Under the pieces are notes generated by a model that saw only the letters and a list, made by a program, of their open reading frames with translations, was not told the DNA's origin and searched no databases. Shown piece by piece: positions 42,195-52,873 of a stretch of DNA of 64,000 nt. Origin of the DNA: Marinobacterium_D sp050908845 (lineage in GTDB: Bacteria; Pseudomonadota; Gammaproteobacteria; Pseudomonadales; Balneatricaceae); assembly GCF_050908845.1 (NCBI RefSeq), contig NZ_CP194171.1, positions 4,030,001-4,094,000 on the forward strand, read 5' to 3'. Position 1 is the first letter of the stretch. The number at the start of each line of letters is the position of its first letter. The translations under genes were made by a program, and so were the position numbers.

Positions 42195-43499
42195 TCAGCG
42201 TGAATGCTCGACGATATCGTCGACCACCTCTTCCTCTTCGTGCAGATCACCGGGCAGCGGATCCGCCCCCGGCAGCACCAGGTTCAGGATAATCGCGACA
42301 ATACCGCAGAGGCTGACACCCTGAAGGTTCAGATCGCCATTACCCAATGCCATACCGCCGATACCGAACACCAGCACAGTGGCCACGATCACCAGGTTGC
42401 GCTGCTTGCCCAGATCCACGTGTGCCTTGATCAGGGTATTGAGACCCACCGAGGCGATAGAGCCGAACAGCAGGATCATGATGCCGCCCATCACCGGCAC
42501 CGGAATGGTCTGCAGCAGCGCGCCGAACTTGGCGACGAAAGCCAGGGTGATGGCGACAGCGGCGGCCCAGAGCATCACCACCGGATTGAATGCACGGGTC
42601 AGCATCACGGCGCCGGTCACTTCTGAATAGGTGGTATTGGGCGGTCCACCAAACAACGCCGCCGCACTGGTGGCCAGGCCGTCACCAAACAGGGTGCGAT
42701 GCAGACCGGGCTTGCGGATATAGTCCTTGCCGGTGACATTGCCGATGGCGATCACATCACCCACATGCTCGATCGCCGGCGCGATCGCCACCGGAATCAT
42801 AAACAGCAGCGCCTGCCAGTTGAATTCGGGCATCACGAACGACGGCACCGAGACCATCGGCGTTTCATTGATAACGCTCCAGTCCACCATGCCCATCCCC
42901 CAGGCGGCGAGATAGCCGACAAAGACACCGGACAGGATCGGCAGCAGGCGGAAAATGCCATGGGCAAACACCGACACCAGCAGTGTCGTCAGCAGCGCGA
43001 TCATAGAAACGATGATGGAATCGACATAGGGGAAAAGCTCTACGGCGCCATCGCCGGTCTTGCCCATGGCCATATTCACCGCCATCGGCGCCAGGCCAAG
43101 ACCGATAATCATGATCACCGGACCTGTGACCACCGGCGGCATAATGCGATGGATAATGCCGGGACCTTTCAGCTTCACCAGCAGAGCCAGCAGCATGTAG
43201 ACGCCACCGGCCCCCATCAGGGCGCCCATGGTCGCCGGCACGCCCCAGGTCTGCGTCGAGTAGCTGATCGGCGCAATAAATACGAACGACGATGCCAGGA
43301 AGATAGGGATATTGAGCCCGGTTACCAGATGGAACAGCAGTGTGCCGATACCGGCGGTGAACAGGGCCACGTTGGGATCCAGGCCTGTCAGCAGCGGCAT
43401 CAGCACCAGCGCGCCGAACGCCACGAACAGCATCTGCGCACCGGCCAGGATCATCTTCCAGTTAAAATTGCCCAGCGACTGGGTATTGGACTGAACCAT
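42195..43499 (-). CDS. uraA: Uracil permease (NCS2 family)
   Basis: 434 residues and about 14 membrane segments, of the UraA/xanthine-uracil permease type. The NCS2 signature VGDVIAIGNVTGKDYIRKPGLHRTLFGDGLATSAAALFGGPPNTTYSEVTGAV contains the substrate-binding Glu of the family. The ATG at 43499 follows GGAG by six bases and is preferred over one at 43511 that merely overlaps the upp stop. It forms an operon with upp for pyrimidine salvage: uptake with capture of uracil as UMP. Confidence 0.94.
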   Translation of the reverse strand: MVQSNTQSLGNFNWKMILAGAQMLFVAFGALVLMPLLTGLDPNVALFTAGIGTLLFHLVTGLNIPIFLASSFVFIAPISYSTQTWGVPATMGALMGAGGVYMLLALLVKLKGPGIIHRIMPPVVTGPVIMIIGLGLAPMAVNMAMGKTGDGAVELFPYVDSIIVSMIALLTTLLVSVFAHGIFRLLPILSGVFVGYLAAWGMGMVDWSVINETPMVSVPSFVMPEFNWQALLFMIPVAIAPAIEHVGDVIAIGNVTGKDYIRKPGLHRTLFGDGLATSAAALFGGPPNTTYSEVTGAVMLTRAFNPVVMLWAAAVAITLAFVAKFGALLQTIPVPVMGGIMILLFGSIASVGLNTLIKAHVDLGKQRNLVIVATVLVFGIGGMALGNGDLNLQGVSLCGIVAIILNLVLPGADPLPGDLHEEEEVVDDIVEHSR

Positions 43500-43510
43500 G
43501 TCGCGCTCCA

Positions 43511-44137
43511 TCAGCGGGTGCCGAAGATCTTGTCGCCGGCATCCCCCAGCCCAGGGATGATGTATCCCTGCTCATTGAGGTGGGAATCGATGCCCGCCGC
43601 GTAGATCTCCACATCCGGATGGGCCTCCTGCACTTTCTTGATCCCTTCTGGCGCAGCCACCAGTACCAACGCACGAATGCTGGTGCAGCCCGCTTCCTTG
43701 AGCATATCGATGGTGGCGATCATGGAGCCGCCGGTGGCCAGCATCGGATCCACAATCAGTGACATGCGGGAGTCGATATCGCTGGCGAGTTTTTCAAAGT
43801 ACGGCACCGGCTCCAGGGTTTCTTCGTCGCGGTAAAGGCCGACCACGGAGATCTTGGCACTCGGCACCGCTTCCAACACACCATCGAGCATGCCGATACC
43901 GGCACGCAGAATCGGCACCACGGTAAACTTCTTACCCTTGATCCGCTCCGCCTGAATCGGACCGCACCAACCTTCGACTTCGTACTCTTCCAGCTCCAGA
44001 TCCTTGGTAGCCTCATAGGTCAGCAGGCAGCCGACCTCGGCTGCAAGCTGCCTGAAGCTGCGGGTGCTTTTGTTGACCGAACGCATCAGTCCCAGTTTAT
44101 GCCGCACCAGCGGATGACGAATCTCATGTACGCTCAT
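43511..44137 (-). CDS. upp: Uracil phosphoribosyltransferase
   Basis: 208 residues. The type I PRTase PRPP loop LIVDPMLATGGSM and the uracil-binding YIIPGLGDAGDKIFGT at the C-terminus are present; the start MSVHEIRHPLVRHKLGLMR is typical. It converts uracil and PRPP to UMP. The upp-uraA order on the minus strand, with upp first, is the common enterobacterial arrangement. A 168-bp divergent spacer separates it from hpt. Confidence 0.96.
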   Translation of the reverse strand: MSVHEIRHPLVRHKLGLMRSVNKSTRSFRQLAAEVGCLLTYEATKDLELEEYEVEGWCGPIQAERIKGKKFTVVPILRAGIGMLDGVLEAVPSAKISVVGLYRDEETLEPVPYFEKLASDIDSRMSLIVDPMLATGGSMIATIDMLKEAGCTSIRALVLVAAPEGIKKVQEAHPDVEIYAAGIDSHLNEQGYIIPGLGDAGDKIFGTR

Positions 44138-44305
44138 GACCTACCCCCTCGTTGAACATTTACCACGCAAGAATCTGACCAACATATCAAAATTTCGCGG
44201 CAAGACTAACCAAAGCACCACCAACTGTCACCCATGAGAGTTGCCCTTACCGCCAAAGGGCATTATGGTTCGCGTTTTTACTGTCTGCGAAATCAGGGGA
44301 TCAGC

Positions 44306-44866
44306 ATGAGCAGCACCGATCTGGCGCACATCAAGCAGGTTTACATCGAATCAGACCTGCTATTCAGCGAGATGGAGGTCAAGTCCGCGATCCAGCAGAT
44401 GGCCGCGAAGATCACAGAGCAGCTCGGTGATGCCGACCCGGTGGTCTTCAGTGTCATGAACGGCGGCCTGGTGATCGCCGGACAACTGCTGCCGATGCTC
44501 AACTTCCCGCTGCAGGCAAGCTATCTGCACGCCACCCGCTACCGCAACACCACGTCCGGCCACGAGCTGGAGTGGAAGGTGCCGCCGATGATCGACTTCA
44601 AGGACCGCCCGGTACTGATCATCGACGATATTCTGGACGAGGGTCATACCCTGGCCGCCATTATCGATCACTGCCGCGATGCCGGCGCTGCCAGCGTGCA
44701 GTGCGCCGTGCTTGTGGATAAGCTGCATGAGCGTAAGGCACGGCCGGATTTGAAAGCGGATTTCATCGGCCTGCAGGTGGAGGATCGCTACATCTTCGGT
44801 TACGGCATGGATTACCAGGGATACTGGCGCAACGCCCCCGGCATCTTTGCGGTGAAAGGCCTGTAA
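44306..44866 (+). CDS. hpt: Hypoxanthine-guanine phosphoribosyltransferase
   Basis: 186 residues from ATG 44306, with AGGGGA five bases upstream. The PRPP loop VLIIDDILDEGHTL and the flexible-loop region VFSVMNGGLVIAGQLL, then LHATRYRNTTSG, identify a purine PRTase. It salvages hypoxanthine or guanine to IMP or GMP. It lies divergent from upp, so purine and pyrimidine salvage genes adjoin. The guanine/hypoxanthine preference cannot be settled by eye. The long 5' extension of the frame is not coding by start criteria. Confidence 0.85.
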   Translation: MSSTDLAHIKQVYIESDLLFSEMEVKSAIQQMAAKITEQLGDADPVVFSVMNGGLVIAGQLLPMLNFPLQASYLHATRYRNTTSGHELEWKVPPMIDFKDRPVLIIDDILDEGHTLAAIIDHCRDAGAASVQCAVLVDKLHERKARPDLKADFIGLQVEDRYIFGYGMDYQGYWRNAPGIFAVKGL

Positions 44867-44956
44867 TTACCTGAGCGCGACAGGTCCGGATTCAGGGGTT
44901 GCGTGACAGACAGCAGCCGTTAGAATCGGGGTAATTACAAATCAAACAGGTATACC

Positions 44957-45058
44957 ATGACGGAAGTCGTGATCCTGACCGTATCGGCGGCTGCACTGGG
45001 GTGCTGGCTGCTGAACCTGCGCCGCAAGGCGCTGAACGGTCGCCGCCCGCAGCGCTAA
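44957..45058 (+). CDS. Predicted 33-residue single-pass membrane protein
   Basis: MTEVVILTVSAAALGCWLL (19 residues, hydrophobic) followed by NLRRKALNGRRPQR: an N-out/C-in single helix with a strongly basic tail by the positive-inside rule. It lies 91 bp after hpt, preceded by AACAGG, not an ideal ribosome-binding site. Small size makes it uncertain, but the codon use and composition are like a real short membrane peptide. Not recognised. Confidence 0.4.
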   Translation: MTEVVILTVSAAALGCWLLNLRRKALNGRRPQR

Positions 45059-45080
45059 CGCGCCGGCATTCAAACTGATC

Positions 45081-45851
45081 TCAAGCGGGGTGCAGCTCGT
45101 CATAAAGGTTGACGAACTCGGCTGTCAGCCGGTGCTTGGGCGCCAGCTGGATCAGCGGCTGCGCCGCCGTGTGAGATTCTTTCATCTTCACCGATGACGG
45201 GATACGGGTGTTCAACACCGGCAGCGATTCCGACAGCAGTTCGGCGACGATCTTCTGCGGCAGCGACGCGCGCGGCTGATACTGGTTCACCACTATCCCC
45301 TCCACTTCCAGCGCATCGTTATGATCCATGCGCGTTTCCTGCACGTTGTTCAGCAGGCTGTAGAGTGCCTGGCGGGCAAAATCGTCACAGTCGAACGGAA
45401 TCAGGCATCTCTCCGCCGCGCACAGCGCCGACAGCGTGAAGAAGTTGAACGCCGGCGGCGTATCGATGTAGATCGCATCGAACCCGTCCAGCAGCGCTTC
45501 CAGCGCCTCTTTCAACTTATAAATCTTGTGCTTGGATTCAAGCTTCGACTGCAGATCGCCAAGATCCGGGTGGGACGGGATGATCCACAGGTTGTCGAAC
45601 GGCGTGGTGTGGACAAAGGTATTGGGGTCAGCGGGCTTAAGCTGGAAGCTCAGCGTCTGTTCAAAAAAGTCGCGAATGTCCGTATCCGGGTTATTGGCTC
45701 CATCACCCAGCAGATAATGCGTGGAGTTGCACTGGGGATCCAGGTCGACCACCAGTGTCCTCTTCCCTCTGGCAGCGCTGATCGCCGCCAGGTTGACAGC
45801 GATACTCGATTTCCCGACACCGCCTTTCTGATTGAACACAACTCGACGCAT
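45081..45851 (-). CDS. ParA-family ATPase without a ParB partner
   Basis: 256 residues. It begins MRRVVFNQKGGVGKSSIAVNLAAISAARGKRTLVVDLDPQCNST, a deviant Walker A (KGGVGKSS, residues 9-16) with the signature Lys, followed by DLDPQ. IDTPPAFNFFTLSAL is the Walker B/A' region. These ATPases position chromosomes, plasmids or other cargo; no ParB gene or parS-like repeat lies beside it. Similar orphan genes in Pseudomonas and relatives are chromosomal and may position other complexes. The DUF2333 gene is upstream on the same strand. Confidence 0.85.
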   Translation of the reverse strand: MRRVVFNQKGGVGKSSIAVNLAAISAARGKRTLVVDLDPQCNSTHYLLGDGANNPDTDIRDFFEQTLSFQLKPADPNTFVHTTPFDNLWIIPSHPDLGDLQSKLESKHKIYKLKEALEALLDGFDAIYIDTPPAFNFFTLSALCAAERCLIPFDCDDFARQALYSLLNNVQETRMDHNDALEVEGIVVNQYQPRASLPQKIVAELLSESLPVLNTRIPSSVKMKESHTAAQPLIQLAPKHRLTAEFVNLYDELHPA

Positions 45852-45903
45852 TAATACACCTCTATCACTCGCGCACTGGGGCGCCAGCAGGCAACTCGAC
45901 CAC

Positions 45904-46953
45904 TCAGCCCTGCGAGAGCAGGTCGCGTAGATCGATAATTGCAGCGTTGGCGCGTGAAATGTAGGAAGCCATGACCAACGAGTGGTTGGCCAGCAGACCG
46001 AACTCGGTACCGTTGAGAATCATCGGGCTCCAGATGGTTTCCTGGGTCGCCTCCAGCTCGCGGATGATCTGATCCAGGCTGACGCGGGCACTCTTCTGCT
46101 CCAGGGTGTCAGCGAAGTCGACCTCCACCGCCTGCAGCAGATGGATCAGCGCCCAGGCGGTGCCCCGTGCCTCGTAGAAAACATCGTCTATCTCAAGCCA
46201 GGGCGTCTGGATCAGCGATTCCGGCGCTGTCGCCGTGGACTGGGCCGCACCAGGGCTACCGGCAAGATCGGTGTTCAGGCGGCGCTGGCCGACGCTGGCA
46301 CTGAGCCGCTGAGACAGGCTGCCAAGACGGGTGGAGACATCGCCGAGCCAGTCACGCAGGTTATCGGCACGAGCGTAAAACTGGGCCGTTCCCTGAGCGG
46401 GGTTGGACAGGTCCGCACGGTAGGCGCGCAACGCTTTCAGTGCCTTGCGGTACTGCCCTTCCGAGGAGGGCAGTATCCAGAAATTGGAGTCGGACTGCAG
46501 CAGCGGCTCCGCCTTGGCCAGGTTCGGGTCTTCGGTGGATTGAGACTGGGAGCGGCTGAATGTCTTACGCATCGCCCGGCCCATATCCCGGGCCTGAACC
46601 AACGCTCCGTACTCCCAGTGCGGCATGTTATCCAGCCATAGTCCCGGCGGGAAACGGTCGTTGGTGATATAACCGCCCGGCTTATCGAGCAGGGTTTCCA
46701 TCGTGCGGATAAGCGCGGTGGAGGTCTGATAACCGATCACCGGCTTCTCACCAGCAGCCTCGGCATCGATCCTGGTCTCTTCGGCCACATCGAAACGACC
46801 CGGCTCGAAACTCCAGTAGATACCTATACCGGCAGCACCGACCAGATACACGGCCAGCAGCACCAACACAGCCTTGGCGACCTTGCCAGCCCCCAGCCGG
46901 GCGACCAGAGCATCCCAAAACTTTAACCAGGTTCGCTGCACACTCTCTAACAT
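45904..46953 (-). CDS. DUF2333 family inner-membrane protein
   Basis: 349 residues. One N-terminal membrane segment (AKAVLVLLAVYLVGAAGIGIYWSF, about 25-48) is followed by a large periplasmic or cytoplasmic domain with conserved stretches: TSTALIRTMETLLDKPGGYITNDRFPPGLWLDNMPHWEYGALVQARDMGRAMR and WSPMILNGTEFGLLANHSLVMASYISRANAAIIDLRDLLSQG. This is the uncharacterised DUF2333 pattern of gammaproteobacteria. It precedes the ParA gene by 52 bp and may be cotranscribed with it. No function can be assigned. Confidence 0.82.
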   Translation of the reverse strand: MLESVQRTWLKFWDALVARLGAGKVAKAVLVLLAVYLVGAAGIGIYWSFEPGRFDVAEETRIDAEAAGEKPVIGYQTSTALIRTMETLLDKPGGYITNDRFPPGLWLDNMPHWEYGALVQARDMGRAMRKTFSRSQSQSTEDPNLAKAEPLLQSDSNFWILPSSEGQYRKALKALRAYRADLSNPAQGTAQFYARADNLRDWLGDVSTRLGSLSQRLSASVGQRRLNTDLAGSPGAAQSTATAPESLIQTPWLEIDDVFYEARGTAWALIHLLQAVEVDFADTLEQKSARVSLDQIIRELEATQETIWSPMILNGTEFGLLANHSLVMASYISRANAAIIDLRDLLSQG

Positions 46954-47446
46954 GCTATCCCTTTATACGTCCGAATTATCGCGCTGCTTCATCGGCGAGC
47001 CCCGTATACCGGGGCGCCGGCGGTAACCTCTACCGGCTGGCTTTCGGCAAGCTCCCGGTTAATAACACTGGGGTTTTGATATCAGGCCGCAACACTCCCA
47101 ATGATGCGTTGCACTATGGCCAATTTACCCATTCCGGTCAACGCGCCCGGCCCCGTTCACGGGCAGACACACGTCACTTCCGCCAAAGTGGACAGATGCG
47201 TAATTATCGACCACCTTTAAGGCAAAAGAGCGGGAAACGTCGGCAAACAGGCGGGCTAATGCGGGAAAGATGCCGATTCCCGTGGACAGCTAAACCCCTT
47301 TAATGCACACTTACGCCTTTAGATGTTAATGCTCTTCTGTCGCCCGATTCAGCCGGTCAGTTCTCCGAGACATCAGCGCCGCCGAACGGTTCACAGGAGA
47401 AAAGCTATTCTCCCCAAACACCCAAAAGTTCCGAGACTCTATTCCG
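46954..47446. other. Intergenic region with the accBC leader
   Basis: 493 bp between the divergent DUF2333 and accB genes. It should hold both promoters. accB is preceded by long leaders in many bacteria, and here too over 300 bp is available. aroQ, which usually sits directly before accB, is absent. I noticed a short GC-rich dyad near 47144-47163, but no RNA gene, and no convincing sigma-70 box pair. Confidence 0.6.
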
Positions 47447-47911
47447 ATGGATATCCGCAAAGTTAAAAAACTGATCGAACTGCTCGAAGAATCCAACATC
47501 AACGAGATCGAGATCAAAGAAGGAGAAGAGTCGGTTCGCATCAGCCGGACCTCTGGCCTGGTTCAGCAGGCTGCCTACGCTCCGATGCCGATGGTCGCGC
47601 CGGCACCGGCCGCCGCTCCGGCCCAGCCGGCGGCTGCTCCGGAAGCCGCAGTGGCAGCGCCCGCCGCAGAACCTGCAGGTCATTCCGTAAAATCACCGAT
47701 GGTGGGTACTTTCTATCGCGCGCCGTCTCCCACCGCTGGCGCATTTGTTGAAGTAGGCCAGAGCGTCAAGGCCGGTGACGTTGTCTGCATCGTCGAAGCG
47801 ATGAAGATGATGAACCAGATCGAAGCTGACAAGTCCGGCGTCGTCGAAGCGATCCTGGTAGAAGATGGCCAGCCGGTCGAATTCGACCAGCCGCTGATCG
47901 TTATCTCCTGA
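47447..47911 (+). CDS. accB: AccB, biotin carboxyl carrier protein of acetyl-CoA carboxylase
   Basis: 154 residues. N-terminal helical part (MDIRKVKKLIELLEESNINEIEIKEGEESVRISR), an Ala/Pro-rich linker (about 46-78) and a biotinyl domain. The biotin Lys120 is in VEAMKMM. It carries carboxybiotin between AccC and the AccAD transferase in the first step of fatty acid synthesis. accC starts 28 bp downstream, and the two form the accBC operon. No ideal Shine-Dalgarno precedes the ATG (GAGACTCTATTCCG), consistent with the tight control usual for accB. Confidence 0.96.
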   Translation: MDIRKVKKLIELLEESNINEIEIKEGEESVRISRTSGLVQQAAYAPMPMVAPAPAAAPAQPAAAPEAAVAAPAAEPAGHSVKSPMVGTFYRAPSPTAGAFVEVGQSVKAGDVVCIVEAMKMMNQIEADKSGVVEAILVEDGQPVEFDQPLIVIS

Positions 47912-47939
47912 TCCGCCGCGAACCGAGGATTATCTAACC

Positions 47940-49280
47940 ATGCTGGATAAAGTGCTCATTGCGAACCGCGGCGAAATCGCGTTGCGGATTCTTCGCGCGT
48001 GCAAAGAGCTGGGTATCAAGACCGTGGCCGTGCACTCCGTCGCCGACCGCGACCTGATGCATGTACGCCTGGCTGACGAAGCGGTCTGCATCGGCCCCGC
48101 TCCCTCCACGCAAAGCTACCTGAACATCCCCTCGATCATCAGCGCCGCCGAGGTCACCGACTCAGTCGGCATCCACCCGGGCTACGGCTTCCTGGCTGAG
48201 AATGCCGGTTTTGCCGAGAAGGTCGAGCAGTCAGGCTTCACCTTCATCGGTCCCCGTGCCGAGACCATCCGCCTGATGGGTGACAAGGTCTCCGCTATCG
48301 AAGCGATGAAGAAAGCCGGCGTACCAACGGTTCCGGGTTCCGACGGCCCGCTGGGCGACGACCATGAGGCGATCTACAAGACCGCCAAGCGTATCGGTTA
48401 CCCGGTGATCATCAAGGCGGCTGCCGGTGGCGGTGGTCGCGGTATGCGCGTCGTTCACACCGAAGCGCACCTGATCAACGCGATGCAGGTCACCCGCTCC
48501 GAAGCCAAGGCTGCATTCGGTGATGAAACCGTCTACATGGAGAAGTTCCTGGAGAAGCCACGTCACGTGGAAGTTCAGGTGCTCGCCGACGGCCAGGGTA
48601 ACGCTATTCACCTGTATGACCGTGACTGCTCACTGCAGCGTCGCCATCAGAAGGTGGTTGAGGAAGCCCCGGCCCCGGGTATCGACCCGGAAGCACGTGC
48701 AGCGGTTCTCAAGGCCTGCGTCGATGCCTGCATCGAGATCGGCTACCGCGGCGCCGGCACCTTTGAGTTCCTCTACGAGGACGGCGGTTTCTACTTCATC
48801 GAGATGAACACCCGCGTCCAGGTCGAGCATCCGGTCACCGAACAGGTTACCGGCGTCGATATCGTCAAGGAGCAGCTGCGTATCGCTTCCGGCATGCCGC
48901 TGTCGATCAAACAGGAAGATGTGAAACTCAACGGCCACGCCTTCGAGTGCCGCATCAATGCCGAAGACCCGCGTAACTTCATGCCCAGCCCCGGCAAGGT
49001 AACCTATTTCCACGCCCCGGGCGGCAATGGCATTCGCTTCGACTCTCACCTGTACAGTGGCTACACCGTTCCGCCGCACTACGACTCGCTGATCGCCAAG
49101 CTGATCACCTGGGGTGAAGACCGCGAGACCGCTCTGCTGCGGATGCAGAACGCGCTGGACGAAATGGTGGTTGAAGGCATCAAGACCAACACCGCGCTGC
49201 ATCAGGACATCGTTCGCGATGCCAACTTTGCCCGTGGTGGCGTCAACATCCACTATCTGGAGAAAAAGCTGGGGCTATAA
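47940..49280 (+). CDS. accC: AccC, biotin carboxylase
   Basis: 446 residues. It begins MLDKVLIANRGEIALRILRACKELGIKTVAVHS; the ATP-grasp glycine loop AAAGGGGRGMRVV and the carboxylase signature YEDGGFYFIEMNTRVQVEHPVTEQVTGVDIV are complete. It carboxylates the biotin of AccB with ATP and bicarbonate. It follows accB in an operon and ends in a clear terminator, so prmA beyond probably has its own promoter. Confidence 0.97.
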   Translation: MLDKVLIANRGEIALRILRACKELGIKTVAVHSVADRDLMHVRLADEAVCIGPAPSTQSYLNIPSIISAAEVTDSVGIHPGYGFLAENAGFAEKVEQSGFTFIGPRAETIRLMGDKVSAIEAMKKAGVPTVPGSDGPLGDDHEAIYKTAKRIGYPVIIKAAAGGGGRGMRVVHTEAHLINAMQVTRSEAKAAFGDETVYMEKFLEKPRHVEVQVLADGQGNAIHLYDRDCSLQRRHQKVVEEAPAPGIDPEARAAVLKACVDACIEIGYRGAGTFEFLYEDGGFYFIEMNTRVQVEHPVTEQVTGVDIVKEQLRIASGMPLSIKQEDVKLNGHAFECRINAEDPRNFMPSPGKVTYFHAPGGNGIRFDSHLYSGYTVPPHYDSLIAKLITWGEDRETALLRMQNALDEMVVEGIKTNTALHQDIVRDANFARGGVNIHYLEKKLGL

Positions 49281-49304
49281 AGCCAACGCTCTCCGTATAG
49301 ACAC

Positions 49305-49327
49305 AAGCCCGCGCATGCGGGCTTTTT
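49305..49327 (+). terminator. Rho-independent terminator of accBC
   Basis: AAGCCCGC-GCAT-GCGGGCTTTTTG: 8-bp stem, tetraloop, five T. It starts 25 bp after the accC stop. Confidence 0.92.
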
Positions 49328-49411
49328 GATCTCTGCAGCCCCGCCACAGGTTTCCCGCAGGCGGGGTTTGCGACATACTTCCCCCATTGCCGATGTTGGA
49401 GTTTTACCCCC

Positions 49412-50313
49412 ATGCCCTGGTTACAGATCAAGGTCGAAACCGCCCCGGACCAAGCCGAGCATTATGAAGACCTGCTATTAGCCGCCGGCTGCGCCGCCGT
49501 CACCTATCAGGATGCTGCCGACCAGCCGATCTTCGAACCGGACCTTGGCACCACGCCGCTCTGGAACTCGACCGTTGTCACCGGCCTGTTTGCCGCCGAG
49601 CATGACCTGAAAGAGACACTGGCACTGCTGGCCCTGGCGCAGCAGCAACTCCCCGCCGGCCAGGGGCCGCTGCCGCAGTTCAAGGCGGAGATCCTGGAAG
49701 ACAAGGACTGGGAGCGGGAATGGATGGAAAGCTACCATCCGATGCAGTTCGGGCAGCGCCTCTGGGTCTGCCCCAGCTGGCGGGAGGCGCCGGACCCCGA
49801 CGCGGTCAACATGATGCTCGACCCGGGACTGGCGTTTGGCACAGGCACCCACCCCACCACGGCCCTCTGCCTGGAATGGCTTGATGGCCAGCCTCTCGAC
49901 GACCAGCTGGTAGTCGATTACGGCTGCGGCAGTGGCATTCTCGGTATCGCTGCCCTGCTGCTTGGCGCCCGCGAAGTGGTTGCCGTCGATATCGATCCCC
50001 AGGCGCTGACCGCCACGCGCGACAACCTGGAACGCAATAAACTCTCCGAGGAACTGCTGCAGGTTTACCTGCCAGCCGCCACGCCCAAGGTGCAGGCCGA
50101 CACTCTGGTCGCCAATATCCTGGCGGGTCCGCTGGTGGAACTGGCCCCGACACTGCAGGCGCTGGTGCGCCCGGGCGGTAAGCTGCTGCTGTCTGGTCTG
50201 CTGGCCGAGCAGGCGGACGAGGTTTCAACCGCGTACAGCGAATGGTTTGACATGGAGCCTGCGGTCGAAAAAGATGGCTGGATACGTTTAACCGGGGTCA
50301 AACACCAGGCAGG

Positions 50314-50317
<4 letters not shown>
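49412..50317 (+). CDS. prmA: PrmA, ribosomal protein L11 methyltransferase
   Basis: 301 residues. N-terminal substrate domain (MPWLQIKVETAPDQAEHYEDLLLAAGCAAVTYQDAADQPIFEP) and a methyltransferase domain with MLDPGLAFGTGTHPTTALCLEWL, the SAM motif VVDYGCGSGILGIAALLLGA and NILAGPLVELAPTL. It trimethylates L11. Its end overlaps the DUF3426 start by four bases (ATGA), indicating a translationally coupled pair, the common arrangement in Pseudomonas relatives. Confidence 0.95.
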
Positions 50318-51630
<1,313 letters not shown>

Positions 51631-51831
51631 AACTACGCTGCACACGCTTAAAACGCCACTCTGGTCAAGCCCGAAATCGATCAAAAAAGCAACAAAAACG
51701 GGTTGGACCACCTGCCCCGAAAGAGTATCATTGCCCACCTTCCAAACAGGGTGCCAGTACGGTATCGATCCTTTACGTCGCTTGTCGTTGTCGATCGAGC
51801 CCGTCCTCGGTTTCCCTGAGAACCCGGGACT

Positions 51832-51847
51832 CGGACCTTTAGGTCCG
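51832..51847 (+). repeat. Small hairpin in the dusB-fis leader
   Basis: CGGACC-TTTA-GGTCCG within the 251-bp gap before dusB, about 35 bp ahead of the start codon. It may form in the leader mRNA; the rest of the gap shows nothing more that I can name, although growth-rate control of dusB-fis would lie here. Confidence 0.5.
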
Positions 51848-51881
51848 GGCCAGAATCCTTCTTCCTTTTGGCAGGTGCATG

Positions 51882-52856
51882 ATGTTCCGAATCGGCCCTT
51901 ACACCATTGACAGTCAGGTTGTACTGGCACCGATGGCAGGGGTAACGGACCGTCCTTTCCGTACGCTGTGCAAACGCATGGGTGCCGGACTGGTGGTCTC
52001 GGAGATGGTTACCTCCGATTCACGCCTGTGGAACTCACGCAAATCCTCCCTGAGACTGGATCACAGCGGCGAAACCGAGCCCCGCTCGGTACAGATTGCC
52101 GGTGGTGATCCGGAGATGATGGCCGACGCGGCCCGCATGAATGCGGAGCGCGGCGCGCAGATCATCGACATCAATATGGGCTGCCCTGCGAAGAAGGTCT
52201 GCAACAAGGCGGCAGGTTCCGCCCTGTTGCGCGATGAACAGCTGGTTGCCGAGATTCTCGACGCGGTGGTCAGCGCTGTGGATATTCCCGTGACCCTGAA
52301 AATACGCACCGGCTGGTCGCCGGAGCAGCGTAACGGTGAGCGTATCGCCGATCTGGCCGAACAGGCCGGTATCGCCGCACTCGCCGTACACGGCCGGACC
52401 CGCGCCGACCGTTATCAGGGCTACGCGGAGTACGACACCATCGCCCGTATCGTGAACCGGGTCTCCATTCCCGTTATCGCCAACGGCGATATCGACTCGC
52501 CCGTCAAGGCCCGCCAGGTGCTGGACCACACCGGTGCCGCCGCGGTGATGATCGGGCGTGCTGCCCAGGGTCGTCCCTGGCTGCTGCGCCAGATCGACGC
52601 TTACCTGCGTCATGGTGAGCAACTGGCCGAGCCCGAGACCGCAGAGGTTCTGTCTATACTGACCGGACATCTGCAGGAGCTGTACGATTTTTATGGCGAG
52701 TTCATGGGGGTACGTATCGCCCGCAAACATGTGGGCTGGTATCTGCAGCAACACCCGGAGGCTGCCGGGTTCAGGAAGCATTTCAATCAATTAGAAACAG
52801 CAAGCGATCAGGTAAGCGCTGTTAACGTCCTGCTGGGCGATTCGGTGGCTGCTTGA
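51882..52856 (+). CDS. dusB: DusB, tRNA-dihydrouridine synthase B
   Basis: 324 residues from the second of two ATGs (51882), which is six bases from AGG; 51879 is the alternative. The start of FRIGPYTIDSQVVLAPMAGVTDRPFRTLCKRMGAGLVVSEM, the catalytic Cys in INMGCPAKKVCNK, and AALAVHGRTRADRYQG and GRAAQGRPWLLRQI are diagnostic. It reduces uridine to dihydrouridine (position 17) in tRNA using FMN and NADPH. fis starts 17 bp downstream, forming the well known dusB-fis operon. Confidence 0.95.
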   Translation: MFRIGPYTIDSQVVLAPMAGVTDRPFRTLCKRMGAGLVVSEMVTSDSRLWNSRKSSLRLDHSGETEPRSVQIAGGDPEMMADAARMNAERGAQIIDINMGCPAKKVCNKAAGSALLRDEQLVAEILDAVVSAVDIPVTLKIRTGWSPEQRNGERIADLAEQAGIAALAVHGRTRADRYQGYAEYDTIARIVNRVSIPVIANGDIDSPVKARQVLDHTGAAAVMIGRAAQGRPWLLRQIDAYLRHGEQLAEPETAEVLSILTGHLQELYDFYGEFMGVRIARKHVGWYLQQHPEAAGFRKHFNQLETASDQVSAVNVLLGDSVAA

Positions 52857-52873
52857 ATCCAGGATTTGGGTAC

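Noticed and set aside
42699..43604. 301-codon open frame antisense to uraA
   Set aside because: His-, Gln- and Arg-rich product typical of the reverse strand of a membrane protein gene; no start signal.
47144..47163. GC-rich dyad in the accB leader as a riboswitch
   Set aside because: Only a short imperfect stem without conserved partners; no known riboswitch pattern recognised.
47076..47303. 75-codon frame in the accB leader
   Set aside because: No ribosome-binding site, Arg/Gln-rich composition, no family resemblance.
46954..47446. Missing aroQ upstream of accB as evidence of a deletion
   Set aside because: aroQ is often but not always beside accB; nothing in the gap resembles a remnant.
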